A DNA stretch of 10,347 nucleotides from an uncultured Cryomorphaceae bacterium (GTDB lineage Bacteria > Bacteroidota > Bacteroidia > Flavobacteriales > Schleiferiaceae), in assembly GCA_937900215.1 (NCBI GenBank), contig CALCFH010000360.1, positions 1-10,347 of the forward strand, written 5' to 3'. The translations under genes were made by a program, and so were the position numbers. Below, in pieces: positions 1 to 5,929 of the stretch. Under the pieces are notes generated by a model. It was not told where the DNA came from. It ran no database searches and was given only the letters and a program-made list of their open reading frames with translations. Within the stretch, counting starts at the first letter, position 1. Each line of letters starts with the position of its first letter.

Positions 1-48
1 TCCCTCCTTCCCCCCTTTTTAAGAAAAACTTTTTCCTCCTAAACATAC

Positions 49-82
49 AGACGCGGTGCATCGCGTCTCTGCCACAGGCAGA
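49..82. repeat. Two adjacent short hairpins, REP-like palindromic element
   Basis: The first hairpin pairs AGACGCG (49-55) with CGCGTCT (62-68) around the loop GTGCAT. The second pairs TCTGCC (68-73) with GGCAGA (77-82) around the loop ACA, and it shares base 68 with the first. Both stems are perfect. I recall similar AGACGCG...CGCGTCT palindromes as dispersed intergenic repeats in Bacteroidota and cyanobacteria, but I cannot search for that here. No T-run follows on the + strand, so a plain terminator is less likely than a dispersed palindromic repeat. Confidence 0.5.
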
Positions 83-109
83 ATTCTCCCTTTTTGCTCC
101 TTTTAGCCA

Positions 110-172
110 TTTCTCGGCTCTATCGATTTCTTTCTCGGGCTTATCGTTTTGTTTCTCGGGCCTTCTTTTTTT
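110..172. repeat. 21-bp tandem repeat, left cluster (3 units)
   Basis: Three consecutive 21-bp units start at 110, 131 and 152. The middle unit begins TTTCTCGGGCTTATCGTTTT, and that 20-mer occurs again, identical, at 424-443 and 445-464. The first and third units share TTTCTCGG and diverge afterwards; the third has the GGGCCTTC variant that is also found in the right cluster. Confidence 0.75.
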
Positions 173-255
173 TTCTTTTCTCTATTTTTCATTCTCTTTT
201 CTCTATCTCCCACTTTTTTTGCTCTCCTTTTCGCTCTCACCGCTCTTGCCTTCTT

Positions 256-297
256 TTTCTCCGCTCTCCTTTTCTGTCTCTCGCCTTCCCCTTTTTA
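256..297. repeat. Degenerate 21-bp repeat units (2)
   Basis: Two weak copies start at 256 (TTTCTCCGCTCTCC...) and 277 (TCTCTCGCCTTCCCC...). They keep the 21-base period and the phase of the stronger cluster at 403. They were found by eye in a low-complexity background, so chance similarity is possible. Confidence 0.4.
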
Positions 298-402
298 CTT
301 CTTCTGTATACTTCACTTCTTCTTTTCTCCCTTTCTATACAACTTCCGTTACTCGTCCATTTTCTTTTGCTGTATCAGACCCTTCCTCTCTCCTCTCATT
401 TC

Positions 403-528
403 TTTCTCGGGCCTTCCATTTTTTTTCTCGGGCTTATCGTTTTTTTTCTCGGGCTTATCGTTTTCTTTCTCCGGCTTATCGTTTTGTTTCTCCGGCCTTC
501 TTTCATCTTTCTCCTGCTCCCTTTTCGG
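403..528. repeat. 21-bp tandem repeat, main cluster (about 6 units)
   Basis: Units start at 403, 424, 445, 466, 487 and 508, exactly 21 bases apart. Units at 424 and 445 share an identical first 20 bases. The unit at 466 differs from them by one base in the first 20 (GGG to CGG). The units at 403 and 487 carry a GGCCTTC variant, and the unit at 508 is degraded. On the minus strand the period would read as a seven-residue repeat (KPEKKND-like), but nothing else supports coding. Confidence 0.85.
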
Positions 529-570
529 CTTCATTTCAACTGTTTTCCGTTTTTTAGCCCTTTATTTTTG

Positions 571-612
571 TTTCTCAGCTCTTGTTTTTCTTCTCTCGGC
601 CCCACTTTTTGA
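571..612. repeat. Degenerate 21-bp repeat units (2)
   Basis: Two diverged copies start at 571 (TTTCTCAGCTCTTG...) and 592 (TCTCTCGGCCCCAC...). Both keep the spacing and phase of the main cluster (403 + 8 x 21 = 571). This suggests the array once ran through most of 110-612. Confidence 0.45.
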
Positions 613-800
613 GCTATTTTCTCCCTTTTTTGCCTTCATCTGTCCTTTTTCCTCCTCCTTTTTCTTAAAATCCCTATTTTTCAATCCGCCCAATTTCATT
701 TTATCTACTCTTTCTTTTTCTCTGTTATACCTCCTTTTTCCCTGCTTTGTCATTCGTCCCTAGCCCTGTTCCAGCCTGTCTTGTAGGCTCTCCTTTTTCA

Positions 801-1143
801 CCCCTTTTCTGTTGCCTTTTTTCATCTATCTAGTCCACACATTTTCTTTTCTCTTCAGTACTTCTTCTCCTAGGCACTACTCCTTTTCTCCCTTCCTTCC
901 ACAAGCTGTATACGAGATCCGTAGAAAATTTTTATTTCTTCAAATAATTGCATATGAGGTGGTTATTGCTAAATCCGTATACTCGAGCGCTTGTTTTTCT
1001 CCATTAGAACTTTCACCTTTGTCTCCATACTCATCCTCTAAAACCAAGGCCCTCTAGATCCTATGTCTTATGCATCAATCCGACCAAACAGCCCTAACTC
1101 GAACTCCTAAAACCACTGCATACCGAAAGAAAAAATTTGAGTG
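801..1143. other. Intergenic stretch with no recognisable feature
   Basis: Pyrimidine bias fades after about 900. I see no supported gene, tRNA, riboswitch or insertion-sequence end here. The short open frames on the + strand (812-1057, and one starting at 1070 that runs into the antisense of the glycosyltransferase) have no protein-like motifs. GTATACG at 908-914 has an inverted copy CGTATAC at 976-982, too short and distant to interpret. Confidence 0.6.
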
Positions 1144-1170
1144 CAATAAAAAAGGGCCACCAAGGCCCTT
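1144..1170 (-). terminator. Rho-independent terminator of the polysaccharide operon
   Basis: Read on the minus strand, AAGGGCC (1170-1164) pairs perfectly with GGCCCTT (1158-1152) around the five-base loop TTGGT. It is followed by a T-rich tail (TTTTATT). It lies about 40 bases beyond the stop codon of the last glycosyltransferase, where the wzm-to-glycosyltransferase operon should end. Confidence 0.9.
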
Positions 1171-1208
1171 GTTCAACGTATCCAACCTAAGGATTCATCC
1201 ATGGGCTC

Positions 1209-2066
1209 TCACAAAACCAATCTCAACAAACACGCCAGCCGAAAGCCTACTATCTTCAAACTCCATCCTGCTTTTTTATACAGCCCTATCGCCTTCTCTA
1301 ACTCGCCTATCGTATGATAGGCCCGCGCCCATTCGTATTGCAATCGCTGTTCTACTTTTTTTAAGTAGGCTTCTGAAAGCGATAATTCGTCTGCGAGCGA
1401 ATTCAGCACGGCTCGCACTCTCTCCGAATGCATCCCAATTTCACTGCTCATTCCGCCGGCTCTGTATTCGCCCAATAATTCGTTCAGCCCATAAAAGGGC
1501 GTCGAACGCATCAGCAAACGCAACCACAAATGCAGATCTTCTGCGCCTAGAAATGCCTTGTCTTCTGTAAATCCTCCGCTGCTTTCGAGTAGGCTTCTGC
1601 TCATCAATACCGAAGAAGGCACGGGCGATCTGCCCTTTAATAAAACATCTTCCAAGCTTTTCAGCTTTTTTGCCTGACGAATCCTTCCGCCCTCTAAAGG
1701 ACGCATACTGTGATAATACACTCCATCGCCCTTTTGCTGGATTTCCAATTGTAGCCTCTTCAACTTATCTTCATCCCAAAGATCATCGGCATCTAAAAAA
1801 GCAATCCAATTGCAGCTCGATGCCTTCCAGCCCTTATTCCGGGCGGCACCCAATCCTTTGTTCTCTTGAAAAACAGTTGCGATCTTTAAAGTGCTGCGCG
1901 ATGCGAAGTCTTGAATGATCTTCTCCGAAGCATCGCTGCTTCCGTCGTTTACAATAATCAGTTCCTTAGGCGGAAACCGTTGTTGCTCTATAGACTCCAA
2001 GGTCGCCAAGAGCGTGCGCTCTGCATTGTAGACGGGCACCACCACCCCTATTTCAACGCCTTTCAA
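1209..2066 (-). CDS. GT2-family glycosyltransferase (285 aa)
   Basis: This is a probable cytoplasmic transferase that adds one sugar from a nucleotide-sugar donor to the growing surface glycan. The GT-A fold signatures are clear: VVVPVYN (8-14), VNDGSSD (39-45), NKGLGAARNKG (69-79), the metal-binding DADD (92-95), and the ED pair in GAEDLHLWLR (174-183) that usually includes the catalytic base. The C-terminus (about 248-270) has a TPR-like helix pair, then a short hydrophobic basic end. The start is TTG at 2066: an in-frame TGA lies two codons upstream and no other plausible start precedes the V8 strand. That TTG overlaps the upstream gene's TGA as TTGA, pointing to translational coupling. 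It is the last gene of the operon, with a terminator just downstream. Donor and linkage cannot be told from the sequence. Confidence 0.9.
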   Translation of the reverse strand: MKGVEIGVVVPVYNAERTLLATLESIEQQRFPPKELIIVNDGSSDASEKIIQDFASRSTLKIATVFQENKGLGAARNKGWKASSCNWIAFLDADDLWDEDKLKRLQLEIQQKGDGVYYHSMRPLEGGRIRQAKKLKSLEDVLLKGRSPVPSSVLMSRSLLESSGGFTEDKAFLGAEDLHLWLRLLMRSTPFYGLNELLGEYRAGGMSSEIGMHSERVRAVLNSLADELSLSEAYLKKVEQRLQYEWARAYHTIGELEKAIGLYKKAGWSLKIVGFRLACLLRLVL

Positions 2067-3097
2067 TGCTCAAAGTATTTACCCGGAAACAGTCTATGCC
2101 TCCACTTCTTTACTAGTTCTTTGATTCTCAATATCTCAATTATATGAATCAAGACTAAATACAATGCAGTATAGCCTATCCGCAACAACAGAAAATCTCT
2201 ATACGCCCTGAACCGCTTATACAGTTTGAAATTGTCTCTCCAATACTTCCATGACCGATGCTGACGAAACAAACTGCCGATCCACCAATGGGCGAATTGT
2301 GCGTAGCAATGCTTCCGAAACTCGGCATCGGGTGCATTCTTCTCAGAGATAAAGTCGGCCAGTTGCAGTATTTCAAAATAGGCTGTGGCATCGGCATTGG
2401 CTCTCTGTCTTTGGGTCTGCTCGTGCTTGCGGAAGTAATTCAAGGTTTCGGCACTAAAGGCCAGTCCGCCTTTCTGCAAGAGTTTGCAGTAAAACATCCA
2501 GTCGCCATTCAACTTCCAATCTACGGGCAAGGGTCCTGCTTCTAAAAACTCCTTCTTCCGAAACAATACGGCACTGGCATTCGGAATACTGTTGTGGCGC
2601 AACATATAGCGTCGGCATTCTTCTACGCCTTCTGAATAGAAGTCGTTTTCCCAACGATCTGTCTTATAAATGTACTGGTAGTTCTCGCGGTAGTTGTTCC
2701 CCTCCTCGCCTTTTTCGTTTATAAATACCGACTGGCAGTAGGCCATTACGGCTTGTGGATGGACTTGTAAGGCGGCTACATTGCGGGCCAAGAGTTCCGT
2801 ATGCGCTAGATCGTCGCTTTCGGCTATCCACAAAAAGCTCCCTTGGGCTATTTGAGCTCCTTTGTTCCATTGAGCAAAAGGACTCCCGCTGTTCTTCTCG
2901 TTTACTATGAGTTTGGTGTCGGGTCTCTTCTGTGCGTACTCCTTTAAGATGGGTAGGCTGTCGTCGCTAGAGCAGTCGTCGAGTAAGATCAACTCAAAAT
3001 CTTGAAAGCTTTGCGCCAATATAGAATCCAGTCGCTGCCGCAAATAGGGCGCGTGATTGTAGTTGGGAACAATAACCGTAACCGAAGGCGGCTTCAT
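2063..3097 (-). CDS. GT2-family glycosyltransferase (344 aa)
   Basis: This is a second probable cytoplasmic family-2 glycosyltransferase. With the chosen start the motifs are VIVPNYN (8-14), LLDDCSSDDS (38-47), NSGSPFAQWNKG (69-80), the ESDD metal site (93-96), and NGDW (197-200) at the position of the acceptor-side acidic residue. A hydrophobic stretch with basic flanks near residues 300-325 (RIGYTALYLVLIHIIEILRI) could hold the enzyme at the inner membrane. The frame is open to an ATG at 3121, but the ATG at 3097 forms an exact ATGA overlap with the sulfotransferase stop and places the first beta strand at residue 6, so I prefer it. The longer form would add eight residues (MDENTGLS). The ESDD variant, in place of DxDD, is known among GT2 enzymes. 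The sugar specificity is unknown. Confidence 0.9.
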   Translation of the reverse strand: MKPPSVTVIVPNYNHAPYLRQRLDSILAQSFQDFELILLDDCSSDDSLPILKEYAQKRPDTKLIVNEKNSGSPFAQWNKGAQIAQGSFLWIAESDDLAHTELLARNVAALQVHPQAVMAYCQSVFINEKGEEGNNYRENYQYIYKTDRWENDFYSEGVEECRRYMLRHNSIPNASAVLFRKKEFLEAGPLPVDWKLNGDWMFYCKLLQKGGLAFSAETLNYFRKHEQTQRQRANADATAYFEILQLADFISEKNAPDAEFRKHCYAQFAHWWIGSLFRQHRSWKYWRDNFKLYKRFRAYRDFLLLRIGYTALYLVLIHIIEILRIKELVKKWRHRLFPGKYFEH

Positions 3098-3837
3098 AGA
3101 TAGCCCAGTGTTTTCATCCATTTGCTCTCCAAAGCTACGGCTTGCAATTCGCTTGGATAGTTGTATTGCCTTTCTTCTCTTTCTTTTGCTTGGATGGATT
3201 GGCCTACGAAACGCGATAATTCGGAATAAACCGATGCTTCTCCTTTTACCAAATCGCTGTAGCGGAGAGATAAAATAGGAAAATCCTTTTCGCTATAGTG
3301 CAGGGCCTGTTCGATATACTTTTCCCAGAGCTGAAAACAAAACAGCAAATAATTCAATCGCGGATCTTGCACCTCACCCATTTTCTGATTCCGCTGATGC
3401 AAACTCATAGCTACATCTCTTCCGTCTCTGTGCAGGTGGATGGCTTTGAGCTTTGGATAAACGGTTTGCCAATAAGGAAGTGTAAAAGTGTTGCGCGGAT
3501 CTTTCCATCCCCAGGCCTCGTTGAAAAACAATCGTCGGTAGACTTCTCCCCCTCGGTTCAATTTAAAATGCTCGTGATAGAGGTCGGCTCCTGATAGTTT
3601 TTGTTCTCCGCTCTCTGTTACTACAACAGGCTCCAACCAATCTGCATTGTGCTCTTTCAATAGCTTTTGGTTAAGGCTGAGAAAGTGAATGGCTTCGGCA
3701 TTGTGCTCTTGCAGCAAGCCCATATACACTTTAGACGAATGCAGTATTCTAGAAAGCAAGCTGCTTCCCGATCGGTGCATCCCAAAAACTACCACAGGAT
3801 ACTCGGCCGGATCTTTCCAAAAAGTTGGTAGGCTCAC
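3094..3837 (-). CDS. PAPS-dependent sulfotransferase, glycan-type (247 aa)
   Basis: This enzyme probably transfers sulfate from PAPS to a hydroxyl of the glycan made by this locus. Two cofactor motifs are visible: the 5'-phosphosulfate loop VVFGMHRSGSSLLSRIL (about 16-32, GMHRSGSS at 19-26) and the 3'-phosphate region IHLHRDGRDVAMSL (133-146). WGWKDPRNT (109-117), also typical of bacterial members, lies between them. No signal peptide or membrane segment is seen, so it should act in the cytoplasm before export. The frame extends to a TTG at 3867, but the GTG at 3837 overlaps the wzt stop as GTGA. That matches the other junctions in this operon, so I chose GTG. The longer form would add ten residues (MGVELEKKRI) encoded inside the wzt end. 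The acceptor is not predictable. Heparan-type, carbohydrate and lipid sulfotransferases share these motifs. Confidence 0.88.
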   Translation of the reverse strand: MSLPTFWKDPAEYPVVVFGMHRSGSSLLSRILHSSKVYMGLLQEHNAEAIHFLSLNQKLLKEHNADWLEPVVVTESGEQKLSGADLYHEHFKLNRGGEVYRRLFFNEAWGWKDPRNTFTLPYWQTVYPKLKAIHLHRDGRDVAMSLHQRNQKMGEVQDPRLNYLLFCFQLWEKYIEQALHYSEKDFPILSLRYSDLVKGEASVYSELSRFVGQSIQAKEREERQYNYPSELQAVALESKWMKTLGYL

Positions 3838-5036
3838 AATTCGCTTTTTTTCCAATTCAACTCCCAATGCATTCCCCCTCTTCTAAATTCGGAGGTGCGC
3901 GCATTCGGGAGCACGCGAAAGCTCAATGCCGACTCCAATCGATCGGCGGGTTTGCCGTTGATGAGCAATCGAGCCACCAAGGCGTATTCACCTGGAATGA
4001 GATGCATGCTCTGTAGATCGGTCTTCAATTCTAATGGCAAAGGCATTCGGCTCTGCTCTAAATCCACATTCGAATCGTAACAGCCTATAAAACGTTCGTT
4101 CTCTGAAAAGAGATTGAGCTGTATGCGCAAATTTTGTAGCTGATCGAGTTGCAAATGAGGCGAATGAATGTGCAAGGCAAACTGCGCCAGCGTTCCGGCC
4201 TCTAGCTCTTGTATTTCCTTTCCCTCTGCATCCAGCAATTGCAGCTTTTTCAATTGAATATCGCCGGTTCCTCTTCTATCGCTTCTCTGTTCGGCGGGAA
4301 TTTCCTTCGCCCTCAGCATCATTTCTCCTCGGTAGCGGGCAGACACCTCATCGGCGGCTCCAAAATCGCGCATTCTGCCACCATCCAACCAAAGCGCGCT
4401 ATCGCACAATCGATTTAAACTTTCTAGGTGATGGGTCACCAAAAGCACTGCTCTTCCGCTTTGACTCAGCTCCTGCATTTTATTGAGGCATTTGGCTTGA
4501 AAGGCCAGATCGCCCACCGCCAAAACCTCATCTACCAAGACTATTTCTGAATCTAAATGCGCCGCAACGGCAAAGGCCAAGCGCACATACATTCCGCTCG
4601 AATACTGCTTTACGGGGGTATCTATAAACGACTCAATGCCGCTGAAATCGATAATCTCATCCAACTTCTGCAAAACCGAAGCCCGTGGCATTCCCAAGAG
4701 GGTTCCGTTCAAAAAGATATTCTCTCTTCCACTTAAATCCGGATGAAAGCCGGTGCCTACTTCCAGCAAGGGCGCTACTCTTCCGATCAGCTTGGCTCTT
4801 CCTTCTGTCGGTTTGCTCACTCGAGAGAGTATTTTCAGCAAAGTGCTCTTTCCGCTGCCGTTGCTTCCTATAATGCCCAAGGTTTCGCCTTCTTTTAGTT
4901 GGAAGGAGATATCCTTCAAGGCCCAAAATTCTTCTTTCTTGCTCCCTGCCGAAAAAAAGCGCTTCACTAAAAGGTCTTCTCTCCGTGCATTGCGCTCGTA
5001 GCGCTTGCCTATGCCTTCTACTTCTATCCGCATCAT
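3834..5036 (-). CDS. wzt: Polysaccharide ABC exporter ATPase with Wzt C-terminal domain (400 aa)
   Basis: This is the ATPase of an ABC-2 type exporter that moves lipid-linked glycan across the inner membrane. The nucleotide-binding domain fills roughly 1-245: Walker A GSNGSGKST (57-65), the KpsT/Wzt-type stretch APLLEVGTGFHPDLSGRENIFLNG (88-111), signature YSSGM (145-149), Walker B with catalytic glutamate EIVLVDE (164-170), D-loop (AVGD, 173-176) and switch histidine H202. From RRGTGDI (254-260) to about 390 there is a beta-rich Wzt_C-type domain. In the characterised systems this domain binds the capped end of the glycan before export. Its presence suggests a modified chain end is read, and the sulfotransferase next door is a candidate source of that modification (inference). 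The start ATG at 5036 overlaps the permease stop as ATGA; a second ATG follows directly. Confidence 0.95.
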   Translation of the reverse strand: MMRIEVEGIGKRYERNARREDLLVKRFFSAGSKKEEFWALKDISFQLKEGETLGIIGSNGSGKSTLLKILSRVSKPTEGRAKLIGRVAPLLEVGTGFHPDLSGRENIFLNGTLLGMPRASVLQKLDEIIDFSGIESFIDTPVKQYSSGMYVRLAFAVAAHLDSEIVLVDEVLAVGDLAFQAKCLNKMQELSQSGRAVLLVTHHLESLNRLCDSALWLDGGRMRDFGAADEVSARYRGEMMLRAKEIPAEQRSDRRGTGDIQLKKLQLLDAEGKEIQELEAGTLAQFALHIHSPHLQLDQLQNLRIQLNLFSENERFIGCYDSNVDLEQSRMPLPLELKTDLQSMHLIPGEYALVARLLINGKPADRLESALSFRVLPNARTSEFRRGGMHWELNWKKSEL

Positions 5037-5890
5037 AACTCATCCATCCAACGCGCTTCTTCTTTTCGGAAGAGCGCTAATCCAACCAACAACAACAACA
5101 TAGTGCTGCCAAAACTCAATAGGGCGTACTGAATGGGAAAGAGCGCACCGAATAAGGCATGCCTAAATAGTTCTATGGCTCCCGCTATCGGATTCAAATA
5201 GACCACAAATTGCCATTCGGGTGGAAGCGCACTTCCAAACAATCCCCAACTGTAGGCCACAGGGGTGAGGAAGAAAAGCATCTGAAAGAAATAGGGCAGC
5301 AATTGCTGAATGTCTCTGTAACTGCCTCCTATGGCAAAGCTCAACAGTGCTACAGAAAAGCTGCTGAGGAGTACAAAGGGAAGGGCGAGTAGCAACCAAA
5401 GGAGATACCAACTCCCGTAGCCGCTCCAAAGTGTGTAGATGAGCACCAAGAGCAATCCGACTAAAAACTCGGGCAAGAGAGCCAGCAACTTACTAATGGG
5501 TAAAAAGAGCTTTGGAAAGAAAACCTTTCGAATAATGGCTTGGTACTGCTGCAAGAGTTGACTAGACTGAGTGCTGGCGGAAGAAAAAAACGACCAACAA
5601 ATCCACCCACTCAGCACATACAACGGAAAAGGAATCTCAATGCCATCTCTTGAACCGATGCGCGAAAACAACAGGCTCAAAATAGCGGCACTGAGAATGG
5701 GCTGAATGAACATCCACAGCCAACCCAAGCGGGTTTGTCCGTAGCGCACCTTCCAATCTCTACGCACAAAAGAGCGCAGCAAATCTTTGTATTGCACAAA
5801 GTCTACCCAGACTTGTTTCAAAGGGCTAGGGCCCGCTTCGATGATTCGTTCAAGGGGCTTTTCTTCTCTTGTATGTATGCTTTTGTTCAA
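5033..5890 (-). CDS. wzm: Polysaccharide ABC exporter permease (285 aa)
   Basis: This is the membrane partner of the ATPase encoded next, from the ABC-2 transporter family. Typical landmarks are KDLLRSFVRRDWKVRY (35-50), GQTRLGWLWMFIQP (51-64), QAIIRKVFFPK (117-127) and NPIAGAIELFRHALFG (233-248). About six hydrophobic segments follow, near 58-76, 89-104, 131-153, 161-187, 196-218 and 254-274. The open frame has an ATG at 6013, but that would make 41 extra residues lie antisense over the ligase start, and their sequence is not permease-like. The TTG at 5890 gives 285 residues, close to the family's usual length, and keeps the conserved ERIIEAG segment; I chose it with moderate confidence. No Shine-Dalgarno sequence precedes it. 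It is the first gene of a coupled five-gene operon. Confidence 0.9.
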   Translation of the reverse strand: MNKSIHTREEKPLERIIEAGPSPLKQVWVDFVQYKDLLRSFVRRDWKVRYGQTRLGWLWMFIQPILSAAILSLLFSRIGSRDGIEIPFPLYVLSGWICWSFFSSASTQSSQLLQQYQAIIRKVFFPKLFLPISKLLALLPEFLVGLLLVLIYTLWSGYGSWYLLWLLLALPFVLLSSFSVALLSFAIGGSYRDIQQLLPYFFQMLFFLTPVAYSWGLFGSALPPEWQFVVYLNPIAGAIELFRHALFGALFPIQYALLSFGSTMLLLLVGLALFRKEEARWMDEL

Positions 5891-5892
5891 AG

Positions 5893-5906
5893 CATCAAAA
5901 TTGATG
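5893..5906. promoter_or_regulatory. Short palindrome in the divergent wzm/ligase interval
   Basis: CATCAA and TTGATG form a perfect six-base inverted repeat separated by AA, inside the 39-bp gap between the TTG start of wzm and the ATG of the ligase gene. The position would suit a shared operator, but a repeat of this size can arise by chance. I could not identify convincing TAnnTTTG/TTG promoter elements of the Bacteroidota type on either strand in this gap. Confidence 0.25.
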
Positions 5907-5929
5907 TATTTTCCGCTTAAAGCATAACT

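Larger units (their letters stand above)
83..800. other. Gene-free polypyrimidine (+) / polypurine (-) tract
   Basis: The + strand here is overwhelmingly T and C: bases 181-240, for example, contain only about seven purines. Long open frames occur on both strands (for example 149-763 on + and 349-534 on -). Their translations are only F/L/S-rich (+) or K/E/R/N/D-rich (-) low-complexity sequence, with no fold or motif. A strand poor in T contains few stop codons by composition alone, so the open frames are not evidence for genes. The tract lies beyond the terminator of the polysaccharide operon. It carries the 21-bp repeats listed separately. Confidence 0.75.

Noticed and set aside
349..753. 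Minus-strand frame encoding K/E/R/N/D-rich seven-residue repeats (KPEKKND-like), broken by one TAA at 562-564
   Set aside because: A purine-rich strand has few stop codons by chance, and the repeat period of 21 automatically gives heptads. It could be a broken gene for a charged repeat protein, but nothing else supports that.
149..763. Long + strand open frame (204 residues), F/S/L-rich with GLSFFFS repeats
   Set aside because: It is hydrophobic low complexity produced by a T/C-only strand and the 21-bp repeat. There is no start context, signal, domain or codon pattern of a real gene, and other frames are equally open.
773..789. Hairpin AGCCT...AGGCT followed by T-rich sequence, as a + strand terminator
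   Set aside because: The stem has only five base pairs with a seven-base loop, and no + strand gene lies upstream.
908..982. GTATACG / CGTATAC inverted copies and repeated ATCCGTA
   Set aside because: Seven-base matches about 60 bases apart in an otherwise featureless stretch are expected by chance and do not resemble insertion-sequence ends.
1085..1115. Possible tRNA T-arm (GAGTTCGAG-like on the minus strand)
   Set aside because: The flanking bases do not form the T stem, and no acceptor or anticodon arms could be built.
3838..3867. TTG start at 3867 for the sulfotransferase
   Set aside because: It would add ten residues inside the wzt end, while the GTG at 3837 gives the same 4-bp overlap geometry as the other junctions.
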